Origin: Lepidodermella squamata
Lineage: Eukaryota; Gastrotricha
Assembly: GCA_047495785.1 (NCBI GenBank)
Contig: JBLDXI010000014.1
Location: forward strand, 186,001-250,000
Length of the DNA stretch: 64,000 nt
Direction: 5' to 3'
Of the stretch, positions 36,352 through 47,058 are shown one piece after another; the first letter of the stretch is position 1, and each line of letters begins with the position of its first letter. The notes under the pieces were generated by a model, which was not told where the DNA came from, made no database searches, and was given only the letters and a program-made list of their open reading frames with translations. Position numbers and translations under genes: made by a program.

Positions 36352-36948
36352 CAAATTATTACGAAACTCGAGAAACAGCAACAACAGTTTTACTGCCCCA
36401 TATCTGACCGTGTTTTAGCGTAAAATAAACCTCTTTGATTTTGTTTACTATGCATCTTGGCGTGGTTTAATCTGTTCCAGAATGATAATACACTCAATTT
36501 GTCCTTACAAAGCCGAGACTCGGCCCATTCTTAGCATCCGAAGCGTTATCGCGCTGTAGCAAATGAACGCGGAAGTGATAAACTTTTGTTGTGCACTTGG
36601 TACGCAGATAACTGCGCTATTTTGATTCGTCAACTTCACTATTATACTAGACAAATTGCAGAACTTAATTACAACAGGATCGTGAAGATTGGGATGGTGG
36701 GAACTTACTAGCCGCGTATCTGCAAAAGTCCTGCGATAGATAACTTTTCACGGCCTACGTCGCTTGCAAGTGCGAATGCTTGGTGGTCATTTTTATGGCC
36801 TGGTTCGCCATCCAAATTTCGCCCTTTCCCAAGCAAAACCGCGTCCTATTTAGGACATTTGAAATCAGACCCGCCATTTTACTTGAAATTTGAATGAAAC
36901 AGCAATAGGTTTTAGTTTTTATGGTTATAACTCTATACCGGCTCAAAG
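36352..36948. other. Spacer between SLC5 copies 4 and 5
   Basis: About 600 bases; poly(A) signal of copy 4 at 36424. No further gene or repeat recognised. Confidence 0.6.
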
Positions 36949-39849
36949 ATGATGTCCTTACATTATGCCGACTACATCGTATTCGGCATCCTGTTACTCG
37001 TTTCAGCCGGCGTTGGGCCGTTCTACATGTGGCGAGATCGTAACAAAGTCACAACACCTGAGGAGTACTTGGTAGCTAGCAGAAAACTTCACATTCTTCC
37101 AACGGCCGCCAGTTTATTCGCCTCCTTCTGGTCGGCTATTGCTTTGGTCGGGATCCCGGCCGAGCTGTACACAGGTGGTGCGAAATTCTTCATGTCCAGG
37201 TTAGCATTCTCGTGATCTTGGAAATTCATTAGTAAAATAATTTGTTTCTTAGTATCGGACAAGCCATCGGCATAGCGATCGCTGCTTTTGTTGCCGTGCC
37301 AGTTGTCTACAACATGAGACTGATTTCGTCCTACGAGTACTTTGAACTCCGCTTCAAATCGCGACTACTTCGCAAAATTGGTACCATTTCGAACATTTTT
37401 GCGACGGCTTTCTATTTAGCTGTGGTCACATTTGCACCTTGCATCGCTCTCGAAGCGGTTTCGCCCATTCCTCTGTGGGTCAGTGTTATCGCAACAGCCA
37501 CAATCACAATGATATGTACGGGTCAATTTCTGGAATTAATTTATTAAAATAATTGAACTAATTTATAGACACTGTCTTGGGTGGCATCAAGGCTGTTGTC
37601 CTCGTCGATCTGATTCAAGCCGCTGTTATGTTCGGCGGAGTTATCGTTGCAATCGTCATTGGTTACATTAAAATCGACGGTGGCTTCACGCGAGCCATGG
37701 AGATTGCCAAGGAGGGCGGGCGGCTCGATTTTTTCGACTTCAACCCAGACCCGACGAACACCTACAACTTTTGGATCATGGTCATCCCTCCAATCCTGGC
37801 CACGTAATAAAAGCTAATTTTAATATGAAATTCCGAATTTACGAGTAAAATTGTCAGTTCTGGTCTTTATGCGACAAGCCAAGCTGCTGTGCAGAGATTC
37901 AGCGCCCTTCCTACTGTCAACCAGGCCATGTGGTAAGGAAGCGTGGTTTTTACTAAAATCAAGGGTCAACTCTCTTTTTATTAGGTCTGTCATGTCACTA
38001 GCTCCCCAGATCATTTTTCTAAAAATCTTACTCTTCCTCTTGGCACTTGTCATGTAAGTTACTTCGGGTAATTACCTTTCATCAAAATATTGTTTTATTA
38101 CCTCTGATAAGGTATGCTCACTATGACGCTCAAGGTTTTAAAATTGAAAATTACCGCTTGCTTTGAAGCTTTGAAATGTTTAAAACTCTGTCTAAATATC
38201 GATTCCTACATCAGGTTGTGATCCTTTACGAGGTGGTATCATCAAAAGTCCGAACCAGCTTACAACGTTCTACATTGCCGATGTCCTACATTACCCCGGC
38301 CTTCTTGGTCTGTGGTTTTCAGCGCTATTTTCTGGTTCCCTATCGAGCATGTCAACCGGCTACAACTCACTGGCGGCGTGCATCTGGGAAGATTTGCTGA
38401 AAGAACACTATCAGCACCGGCTGAGCGCGAAATGGCAGGGGCACATTCTGAAAATCATCTCACTGCTTCTCGGCGTCGTCACTTGCCTGCTGGCTATCTG
38501 CTTCAAATTCCTGACCGGAAGTGTCATCAAGCTCAGCAACTCGACAGTATCTATATTCGGAGCTGCTATTTACATCGCGTTTTTCTGCGGGGTAAAAGTT
38601 GAATCCTAATTGAAAATCAAATGAACAAAAATTATAATTACAGGCTCTGTTTCCTTTTATCAACACCCTGGGAACAATCATCGGAATGATTTTCGCAACT
38701 CTTCTCATTCTCTTCGTCAGTGGTGGCCAGTTGTTCTTCAAGCTCGGAAATGAGCAAGTCTGGTAATAATTGAAACTGTTGATCTCCAGAAGATTATTCA
38801 TTGCGTAATCGATATCATAGGCTACCGACAAAAACGGCAAACTGCACGACGTTCATGGCGAACTTGATTGCTTCGGGCAAGTTCAAACCGCCAACTTCAG
38901 CTGCTGTCGCTGTCTCGAACAACACTGCCAATATGACGAAAGCTATAACAACAAGCTTGATGCTGTTAACAGCGTCACCGGCATTACAAATCACCCAAAT
39001 GCAATCGGGCAATAGCACGGCGTTGGAAATGCCATCAGGTTCAGTATACGGGCCTGAAGATCAGTTTCTGGTTATGGGGGAAACCGTGGTGTCATCCGGG
39101 GAAGGCGAAGTGCCCGTTCATTACCTCAACGTCGATGAAACAACGCCGAATCCGGCTATGGAAACTACGACCAACGGCGAGATGATGGCGAAAAATGAAA
39201 CGTAAGCAATTTGCCCTTGGTTTGGTTACAATCAATGCGATCATTTTACTTATTTTTCTAGTCAAACAGAGCCGTGGGAGATGCTGCCTGCGCCGCTGCT
39301 TTACTTGTTCTCGATTTCTTACTTCATTTTCCCGTTTTTATCCCTGTTAGCTGGCGTCGTCATCGCATTGTTGATCAGCTTGTGCACTGGTTAGTTTGAC
39401 CTTGTAGTCTTCCTATATTCTTTCTACATCATTGATGAATAGGCGGGTTGACGAAAGCAAGAACTGTTGATCCTAAATACATGATAGTTCGAAATTGCTT
39501 CTATCGACCTGATGAAGCGGAACGTGAGGCTCAAACTCGTGAGGCTCAAAGTTGGTACTACGACAAAAAAGACGCGAAAGCAGCGTCTGACGACAAATTA
39601 GCAAAGTCACCCAGGCCATCGCACGAAAAACTCTCTGGACCGGTCTATCTTGCTGGCGGAGCTGGACTTGATGATGCCCAGGCCCTAGCAATGCCGCAAC
39701 TACCCCTTCCAACGCATTTCAACGATGAAGAAGACGATGAAAACTACGCGAACATTGGCACAAATCGCAACCGAGCAGCTATGGACAACCCTCTTTATTC
39801 CAAGCTGGGCGCCGCCAATGTTGAAATGAAGCCGTTCGTGAAACACTGA
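36949..39849 (+). CDS. SLC5 monocarboxylate transporter-like, array copy 5
   Basis: Predicted 775 residues in eleven exons: 36949-37199, 37253-37515, 37569-37803, 37858-37932, 37985-38053, 38112-38134, 38215-38591, 38644-38762, 38821-39201, 39262-39389, 39443-39849. Closest in sequence to copy 3: DYIVFGILLLVSAGVGPFYM, PTAASLFASFWSAIALVG, PAELYTGGAKFFMS, YEYFELRFKSRLL, GGIKAVVLVDLIQA, DGGFTRAMEIAKEGGRLDFF, TM8 GSLSSMSTGYNSLAACIWED. Exon 6 is a 23-base micro-exon encoding YAHYDAQ, needed to restore the conserved Y-D-x-x-G-CDPLRG loop. An N-glycosylation-rich insert of about 130 residues precedes the last helix, and the tail carries PKYMIVRNCFYRPDE. AATAAA lies at 39980. It has eleven exons against four in copy 3, so introns have been gained or lost since duplication. 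Confidence 0.92.
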
Positions 39850-40862
39850 TGAACTGAAAGCAGCGCATATTAGTCGGACTAAAAATCGGAATATTCTACT
39901 TACAGAGTCTAAATTTATTTCCTTGATTGCCTAGTTTTAATATCCGGCCCTAATACCTAATGTCTGAGCAGGAAAAGCTAATAAAAAAATCGGAAAAAAT
40001 CGATGATTGTTATGAATTCTTTAAAAATTATTTTTTTTGCCTCCGTCCTAAGAGTTAAACCGATGAAGGCTTGCGAGTGATATAATAGCTCCGGGCAAAA
40101 TAATATAATATTTGCTGTGATGTTTATTCTGTGTTCTCGAAACGCGCAGCATTATTAATTTTGACGCAGCAACTGCAGTGCAGCAAATATCGGCGGGCAA
40201 TCAATATCGATGCGCACGAGGCGTTTTGTTGCTGTGTTGTCGAGGCGCCTGATGATGCTCGGCTCTCGATCGGCACAAGTGATCCATCGTCGCACGCCTC
40301 GTCGCCACAGCCTATAATAATTCTGCTCGCGCATGCCCCATTGTTGTTTGCAAGCGTGAGTCCGCCTGCTGTTGAGATTCCGCGAGCGGCGTTTATTATT
40401 ATTTTATTTTTCGATACTATTATTTCTAGGCTAATAATATAATATTATCGACTGTCGTATGCAATCTCGTTTTCGCCCAGTTAATGCATTTTTATAGCTC
40501 CGCCAAGGGTTCAGCTCAGATTATGCGCGCCTTATTATATAGTTTACTCGAGATAAAAATAAGCAAATTGTTTCATATTTCCGCAAGCAGGTGGTGGTAT
40601 GCAGCCAATCCCCGCCCAAAAATCCTGGCTGATAAATTTTTCATTAGCTCTGCATCAGCTGGAATAACAATAATTCTTCGTTTATTTCTGCGGGAGATGC
40701 GTGACCAATTTTTTCGAAGCAAAACCCCTACTGCTGCTGGTCGATGCACGTCTCCGCATATAGAGACAATTTGCTCAGTCGTCGTCGTTGTCGTCGCCGT
40801 CTTGCCTCATCGAGCTGGTGTTTACCGTGAATATTTTATTAGAGCAAACAAGTTGGGCTAGT
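39850..40862. other. Intergenic region
   Basis: 1 kb between the SLC5 array and the His-rich gene. The SLC5 copy 5 poly(A) signal is at 39980. No other feature is supported. Confidence 0.55.
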
Positions 40863-41747
40863 ATGAATATTAATGCACCACTCATTTTATCGCCCGTAGC
40901 ACACAGCACAGGTAATTCTTTTGCGATTTTTTTTCTTCCCACACTGCGTTTTTCGAGTTTTTCTTATATATACCTTAGCTCTTTACTACACTAGAGAAGC
41001 CTTTGTTTTGGCGAAAAATAACTCCTGATTTCCGGCTTTTATCTTTTAACAGCGTCACATGCTCGGTCGAACGCGGAAGTTGACGAGGCAGTATAGCAGC
41101 AATAAAATTTTATCGAATCGTGTTTTAAAATCATCGCTCAAAACGCCGCCGCTGCAGTCGATGATGATAATGGCAAGGGACGCGCGCGCCGCCAGTTCTG
41201 CGTCGACTAAGCATAAACACAACTTCCCTTGGGGAGCTGTTTCCGCTATGCCTTCCCATTCGCTAGCCCATGACCATAATCTTTCAGCATATAGCAGCAA
41301 AAAATCACAAACCACACACGATTTTTTATTCGTAATTTTTCAAATTATTATTATAGGACTTTTTTATTTTTCTTTGACGAAAGACAAAACCGGCAAATAA
41401 TGTGTAAGCAACTTTTCGTCTGTTAAGCTGTTTTAGTTGACTCTTTGCTATTTTCTAGCTGGACACGGCCACTCTCATGATCACGGAGCTCACGGTCACT
41501 CGCATGACCACGGGGGCCATGGACACAGCCACGAAGGCCACGGTCACGCCCACGAAGCCCCGTGCAAGGATGCGGTAATAAAAGCAGCCTTCATTTTTAA
41601 AGGAATTTTAAAAGTTCATGTCTTTTCTAACAGGGACACGGTGCTGACGGCCATCACCACCACCACGATCACCCCGAGGGAGCGTCTCACACCCCGGCTT
41701 GCGAAACCAAATGCGCGACTGATCACTGCGGTGACACCTGCAAATAA
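40863..41747 (+). CDS. Small His-rich, Cys-tailed putative metal-binding protein
   Basis: Predicted 92 residues from exons 40863-40911 (tentative), 41459-41574 and 41634-41747. Exon 2 is a run of HGHSHDHG-type repeats (16 His in 38 residues). Exon 3 continues with ADGHHHHHDHPEG and ends in a cysteine-spaced tail TPACETKCATDHCGDTCK. Exons 2 and 3 are firm: clean TTTTCTAG and CTAACAG acceptors, matching phases and a continuing repeat pattern. Exon 1 has the right phase but encodes no recognisable signal peptide, so the true start may differ. HGHSHDHG repeats occur in the cytosolic loops of ZIP/CDF zinc carriers and in nickel/zinc-binding proteins. Here they are detached from any transporter and joined to a metallothionein-like tail, so metal storage or buffering is inferred. 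AATAAA lies at 42007. Confidence 0.65.
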
Positions 41748-42121
41748 AAGCAGTCAAGCCGCACTGGAAATGAGCCCGATGACTTGAAAAATCGCGGCTC
41801 GAACTTGAATTTTATCCGTGTCATCTCTTCGATACCTGTTTTTAAGCCTAACCTAGCTGACTTATTCAACACATCTTAAAACTGCCCGCTTAAGAAGCTG
41901 ATTCGCTATCCAGCAAAGATAGTTATAATGTTTCTCTTCTGCGAAATTCCACATTGAAAATATTCCGCTCTCTGCATAAATCAGTGTTTATGTAGTAGAT
42001 TCGATGAATAAAATTGTCGTGATAAAACTCATTTTTACCTGACTCTTTTGCTTTTATTGCACATTACCGCAGTTGTTGTCATCAAATTATTTCCCCGTAG
42101 TAAAAATTGGTTGCCTAATAA
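41748..42121. other. Convergent 3' flanks of His-rich and Ly6-I genes
   Basis: 374 bases that include the poly(A) signal at 42007 of the His-rich gene. No coding potential seen. Confidence 0.6.
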
Positions 42122-42882
42122 TTATTGCTGCTGATAGTACCGAGATAGAAAGAAAGTTTGTGGCGACAAGTTACTACTATAAAAGAACAGAAACAACAGC
42201 AGTAGCACAAATGTTAGATTCACGCCCAAAAAGGCACTTTGTGTCCATCGAAATCTTGAACCGGGCGCTGAATTGCAGAGATCACCTGAGATTGAGGAAG
42301 AGAAATAAGTGTCAGATATCAAATAAGGGATGTCAATAATAACTTACGTCCATTGCAGCAGTAGATGAACAGCTCGCCTTGCGGATTTCTGATATAGCCA
42401 TCGTTGCATGTTTCCGTGCAGAATCGAATAATTTCACCAACGATGGCGTTGACTAATACAACTTTCTGAAAAAATAGACATGCCCAGGTTAGAGATGAAT
42501 CATTTTATATCACTCAGAGAAAATTATTAAGATGGAATTAATCGCAGTTCATAGAGGGTAGAATTAGGGTAGAATTAGGGTAACGATGGGCATCAACACC
42601 CCAAATTTAGGTATTCGGAAATGAAAGATTTCAAGCCTTTGAATGAACTTACGGCGCACTTTTTCAGTTTATCATCGCAGTTAGTTGCTTCACCATAGAC
42701 ACCTTCGCATCCTGGAGGGATACAGCTGCCGTTGTAGCACCTGATAGCCTCTAGCAAAAAAACAGGTAAACATTAGAACAGGAGAAGCTTCGTGACATTC
42801 CACTCAACGAACCCACAGAGTTGATCGAGATGGATGAAAAACTGCCAGCAAATAAGAGCACAGGTACCAAAGCGAGCACCAT
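42122..42882 (-). CDS. Ly6/uPAR (three-finger) GPI-anchored protein I
   Basis: Predicted 149-residue protein in four exons: 42882-42813, 42750-42653, 42465-42348, 42285-42122. It has a signal peptide (MVLALVPVLLFAGSFSS) and exactly ten cysteines in the Ly6 pattern: RCYNGSC, GC, NC, KC, FC, TC, the YCC doublet and the closing CCNGRDLCN, the family's CC-x(3-4)-x-C-N ending. It finishes with a hydrophobic tail (FLGVNLTFVLLLLFLFFY) expected of a GPI-anchor signal, although about 18 polar residues follow it, which is longer than usual. Ly6 proteins modulate cell-surface receptors, some of them nicotinic channels, or act in adhesion and cuticle or junction formation. The first donor is weak (GTTCGT). 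It is head to head with a second Ly6 gene. Confidence 0.8.
42556..42582. repeat. Telomere-like TTAGGG imperfect tandem in Ly6-I intron
   Basis: Within the second intron of Ly6-I, an 11-base unit TAGAATTAGGG occurs in tandem preceded by a further AGAGGG-like unit. TTAGGG is the common animal telomere repeat, but two copies are too few to call this an interstitial telomere. Confidence 0.4.
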
Positions 42883-43396
42883 TTAACTTGTAATTAATTA
42901 TCTAGAAATTAAATTAATCAGGCCTGAGAAGGGGTGTCTCATTCAGACGTACGATATTATCTGGTAAGTGATAGATAAATATTGAAGTATTATCGCATTG
43001 GCAATTAATTCAACCAACTGCGATTACCGAATTTCGCGCGCTTTGCGCATCGCGAGTAATTAAAATGACACGGCACGGACGTGTTTATCATAGTACGCCA
43101 ACTTCAATGACCGTTATAATAACCTGAATTGAAAGCAAGTCACGCTCGCCTTGCGATATACCTGGGCGCGATGCCATTAATTAAGAGAAAAATAGTAGTT
43201 ATTATTACTGTCTCATCTCACACGAAGGTATTACACACTCAATGTCACCATAACAGCCGCTCCTTTGATGAAATGTCGGCGTAAATAAAAAGTCACCGTG
43301 AAAGATATAAAAAAAATAGAATAATAACGGGAAAATAATGAATCAATGACGCCTCGAGACAGAAGACATAGCTGAGCGAAAAAATTATCTTTTAAA
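42883..43396. promoter_or_regulatory. Shared upstream region of the divergent Ly6 pair
   Basis: 514 bases separate the start codons of the two divergently transcribed Ly6 genes. A TATAAAA at 43305-43311, about 86 bases before the rightward ATG, is a plausible core promoter for Ly6-II. I see no equally clear TATA element for the leftward gene. Shared regulation is inferred from layout only. Confidence 0.45.
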
Positions 43397-43936
43397 ATGA
43401 AATTTTACGCATTGGTTGTTGCTTGTGCTCTTTGTTTAGCAGGTAAAAATTGACTCTTTGACCAGTTTCTTCATAATATGCTGCTCAAATTTTAGAAGTT
43501 GAGGCTAGAAGTTGCTGGCAATGCGATTATGCGTCAACTAACCAGTGCCGGTATCCAATGAGCGCCTTCTTTTTCCCGACAGCTTGCAACTCGTGGGAGC
43601 CTTACTGTTATGTAAAAATTGCTCGAAAATACTTTCACTTCCGTATTTCATTGAACTTTCTATTTTCTAGCAAGCTACGCGATCATCGGACGGGGCGATT
43701 ATGCGAAGATGTGCGGCGTGGTGTCTAAATGGCCTCGGAACCGATAGCTATGGCTCGGCAGCCACTTTTTTCTGCTGCGATACAGGTATAAAGCATACTC
43801 TACATAATATTATAGAAATAGCCTCTGTTTTTTTCCAGATAATTGCAACGCTGCGACTTCGACATTCGCCAATTCGAAGTTCGCGTATTTATTAACTGTT
43901 TCTATGACCTACACCGCAAAATTTGTCCTTCATTAG
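43397..43936 (+). CDS. Ly6/uPAR (three-finger) GPI-anchored protein II
   Basis: Predicted 124 residues in four exons: 43397-43442, 43496-43611, 43671-43785, 43839-43936. A signal peptide (MKFYALVVACALCLA) is followed by a ten-cysteine Ly6 domain: SCWQCDYASTNQC, TAC, YC, RRCAAWC, and the terminal FFCCDTDNCN, which is the textbook CCxTDxCN ending. The C-terminal hydrophobic segment (FAYLLTVSMTYTAKFVLH) fits a GPI-anchor signal. Exon phases (1, 0, 1) match those of the divergent partner, supporting origin by inverted duplication. AATAAA lies at 44011. The CWQC start after the signal resembles nematode and arthropod Ly6 proteins such as the ODR-2/HOT type, but subgroup and partner cannot be decided here. 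Confidence 0.88.
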
Positions 43937-45498
43937 AAGAACACAGCGCCATAATGGCGCCTAAGAATAATAATGGTATCCTAGGGTTAAAAAATGAGCA
44001 GAAATATCTGAATAAATTTTTATATTAATTAGCATGGTTATTACGAGGGTAAAAATACCTCAACATTTGTTGAATGAACAAATGATTAAGCTGGTGACCT
44101 TTTGCTGTTATTAGCAATCCGCTTTGCCCAACCAATGTGATATGTTTATTATATATGTGCGTAGGCTCCAAATCACGGCCACGTAAGCGTAACAGGTGCG
44201 CACACTATTTTGTGAATGTTTTTTATTACACTATTCAGGTGGGCTGGGTGAGACCATTGTTACTTGATGTTTCTGGTTACACGGCGTTTTCCCACACTTT
44301 TACTATTACACAAGAGCTTGCAGTGTCTCATGAACATTTATCGTGAAACTGAATGAAACAACGCAGAGTTGGAAAAGTCACAAACGAAATCATACGATTC
44401 TAAAAAACAGCTTCCACGAATTTTCTGGAACAAACCTGAAAATGAGACAATTTAGTGCAGAATTGATGCGACGGAAGCGTCTTTTTTGGCTGCTATAAAA
44501 CCGGTTCCTAACTAACATTGCTGTGATATATGATACATCACCAGATTATTTGATTAATTAATTCGAAGGTACTGGTCGTTGTCTGTTTTTGATACAGAAC
44601 TGAATTTTGAAGAGCAGCGGCGTGAATTTTTTATCCACCTCGCGCTGACGCTGCTGAGTTGGAGAGCGCACGGTAAATGAACGCGGATCGCACCGGCGCT
44701 TTTGGCGCTGTGCAGTTGCAGTGAGTGGATGTTGTGATCGCAGCTAGAGCGCTGATAACGCAAATTGTTGAGTTCTGTGCTTCTTGCACCTGCGTAATTG
44801 CTGCTAATTGGTGATAAAACGATATTACCATAAAAGACCAGCATCACTGCTACCAGAACTTTCATCATTAGAATCCCGGCTCTGATATCGCCTCATCAGC
44901 GCCTAGAAGAAATTTTTATTGCACAACAAGCCCTTAAACACAATAAAACTTATCTTCATTATTTACTTCATAGCTACAGCCCTCGATTGTTTGTTGCTTC
45001 GTACCCGCAAAAAACCCCCACGACTACTAACCTGTCAACGCTCCAGCGAATTCGCTCCTTTGTTTACGCCGTTCGCAATGAATCAGTCATCGCAGAACCT
45101 AAAATGAAACAATTAGAGCCAATTTTGTGGTAAGTAAACATGCCTGATCGGATATCGTTTATCGCCGATGAGGGATACCTAGTTTTTTGCGGGAAAACGT
45201 TCCCGTTATCCCGCCCTGTAGCTAGCAAACAAATGCAGCTGGAAACGACGCGCTTGGTGAGATTAATTAGCTCATCACAGCATACCCGGATTTGCATATC
45301 ATCTTTTGTCTCCATCACCGCATCCTTCACTGATTATTATTGTCTTGTGCGTTTATCTTATAGGTGTCTTAGAGCTTGCTAAAAAGTGTTGCTCATCCCG
45401 GCGATTTTTTTGTGGCATCGTCTCACATGTAAAAAAATTCCCCGGATTGAACGGCCAGAAAAGTAGCACTTAATTATTGAATCAAATTTCACGTTTTG
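43937..45498. other. Intergenic region with one weak minus-strand candidate
   Basis: 1.6 kb between Ly6-II and the SMB gene. Only the small secreted-like frame at 44554-44868 is worth noting; otherwise nothing is supported. Confidence 0.5.
44554..44868 (-). CDS. Possible small secreted protein (weak)
   Basis: A 104-codon frame opens with a good signal-peptide-like stretch (MMKVLVAVMLVFYGNIVLS) and continues as a basic, Ser-rich chain with three cysteines. There is no recognised domain and no clear processing sites for a peptide precursor. The frame may be interrupted by an unrecognised intron. Kept only because the N-terminus is convincing. Confidence 0.25.
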   Translation of the reverse strand: MMKVLVAVMLVFYGNIVLSPISSNYAGARSTELNNLRYQRSSCDHNIHSLQLHSAKSAGAIRVHLPCALQLSSVSARWIKNSRRCSSKFSSVSKTDNDQYLRIN

Positions 45499-47058
45499 AT
45501 GGCCTCGTCGAGCTACACCAACCGGCGGCGATTAGTGGTAGCCGCCGTTGTAGTCGCCGCCGCCGCTCTCCTTCCCACCTCCCTTGCAAATGACAGCAAC
45601 ATGTTTTTCAACCAGTTCATGAACGAAGTTGTCGACAAGTCGTGGCGCGGCAACAGTCAGAATGCAGCGTTTGCGCCCAATGGCCGGCAGACGGGCGAGC
45701 GCGTCTGGGTACCACCGGCTTCATCTTCGCGCAACGAAGAAAAACCGGGCACTCCGCCTCCGCCGCCTGGTAATCGGCTGGAGGTGCACCATTTGTTGCT
45801 CGGCAGCCCGAATGAACAGAAGCACGGGCAGAAGGTGCCGGGTATGCAGCGGAAAAACAAAACAGCTCACCATGAGCATCGTCAACCGGTGATGACTACG
45901 CCTCGACCGACGACCCTGGCTGCGGCGCCGCTCGAGTTGGAGATGTTCAGTCCGAAGCCGAGCCGGCCGCCATCTCGTGTTCGCACGCCCAAGGTGGAGC
46001 TGATGAAGGCTACTAATATGAAACGAGCAGCAACGGTGCCCAAGCCTGAAAGCGCGCCGGTAGAAGGTTCGGGCAGTTTGCCGAGTCTTGCCGCCGGAGA
46101 CGCTGGCTCAGGCCAGAGCTCTGGGGATGGCAACGCCTTGCCGATCCGCGGCCTGGATGGAGGTGATGACCCTGAACCCGAAGTGAAAATAGAACAACCG
46201 ACCGAGGCGCCCGCCAAACCGGACGTCCATCAAACTGTCACAGGCACGGGAGATGATAAACCGATCACGCCTGATGGAACTAAAGTCGGACCAGAATCGG
46301 TTGCTCCAGCAACTCCTCAGCCAAAACCCCAAGGCAGCACATGGTTTGCCTTTTATACTATATTTTTGCTATTCATCTATTTGCCGTGAATTTATAGGCT
46401 TGCTCCTCCTCGACCTGACGTTGATGCCTTCGGAGATTTGATGCGGTGTAGCAAGAGGCCAGATCCAGTCTGCTGTCGTGGTCGCGATGATTCCGAGTCA
46501 TGTAGTGTCAAGTGAGTTTAATAGTTTTACCCTTTCGCCGAGCAATCATGGCACATCCATTTCACCGCAGAAATAAGTCTCGTGTGCTTGAATTCATTCA
46601 TACGCTGCTAAATTTTAAATTTTTTTGGAGATCAACCAAATTCAAATAGATAAAATTTCCGGACGCGCGGCCCCTATCGGGAGCACCTATTTGAAGTCTC
46701 GATCATAATTTTGCTTTCTGCATTTATTAGAGCTGACCTTCCGAACAATCAAACTGGAATTTGTTACTGCGACGAGCATTGTTTGACAGTTAGCGAAGAT
46801 TTCCCCATTTCCGACTGCTGTCCCGACTTTTTGGACTTCTGCGGCGAGAAACTGGGCATCAATCAATCGTTGCTGGTGCAAAGCGTGAAAGCGCAACAAA
46901 TTCTGCCTGAGCAAGCGCCGACGATCCGCACGAAAGCGCGGAGTGGCCGCAAGTTGCGCAAGCACAAAAAGGTGCAACACCGCCACGGCAAGACCAAGGA
47001 GAAGCATTCACGCCTGCAAAAGGTAATGCGGGCCTTTGTGATAGATCCGAGCGACTGA
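45499..47058 (+). CDS. Secreted protein with TINAG-type somatomedin B module
   Basis: Predicted 428 residues in three exons: 45499-46343, 46398-46511, 46731-47058. A signal peptide (VVVAAAALLPTSLA) is followed by about 250 low-complexity residues rich in Pro, Gly, Ser and Glu. A somatomedin B-like module then spans the exon 2/3 junction: RCSKRPDPVCCRGRDDSESC, then CYCDEHC and SDCCPDFLDFC. That combination (CCRGRDD...CYCD...DCCPDF-x-x-FC) is the N-terminal SMB module of tubulointerstitial nephritis antigen. The cathepsin-like domain that follows in TINAG is absent; instead there is a strongly basic tail (RKLRKHKKVQHRHGKTKEK) that could bind heparin-like glycans or matrix. If intron 1 is kept, translation ends at 46389 with a hydrophobic tail. 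AATAAA lies at 47292. Confidence 0.82.

Noticed and set aside
23750-39849. Operon-like (polycistronic) transcription of the SLC5 genes
   Set aside because: Spacers are 360-990 bases, most with their own poly(A) signal. The layout is explained by tandem duplication, and no trans-splicing signal can be shown from sequence alone.
41437-41787. 116-codon frame starting upstream of the His repeats
   Set aside because: Reads through the acceptor at 41458 and the 58-base intron, losing the His/Cys-rich continuation. The spliced version is preferred.
42556-42582. Interstitial telomere or chromosome-end signal
   Set aside because: Only two 11-base units; far too short and inside an intron.
46098-46389. 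GPI- or membrane-anchored C-terminus for the SMB gene
   Set aside because: The hydrophobic tail is encoded by an intron whose removal reveals a full SMB module in phase. Kept only as a possible retention isoform.
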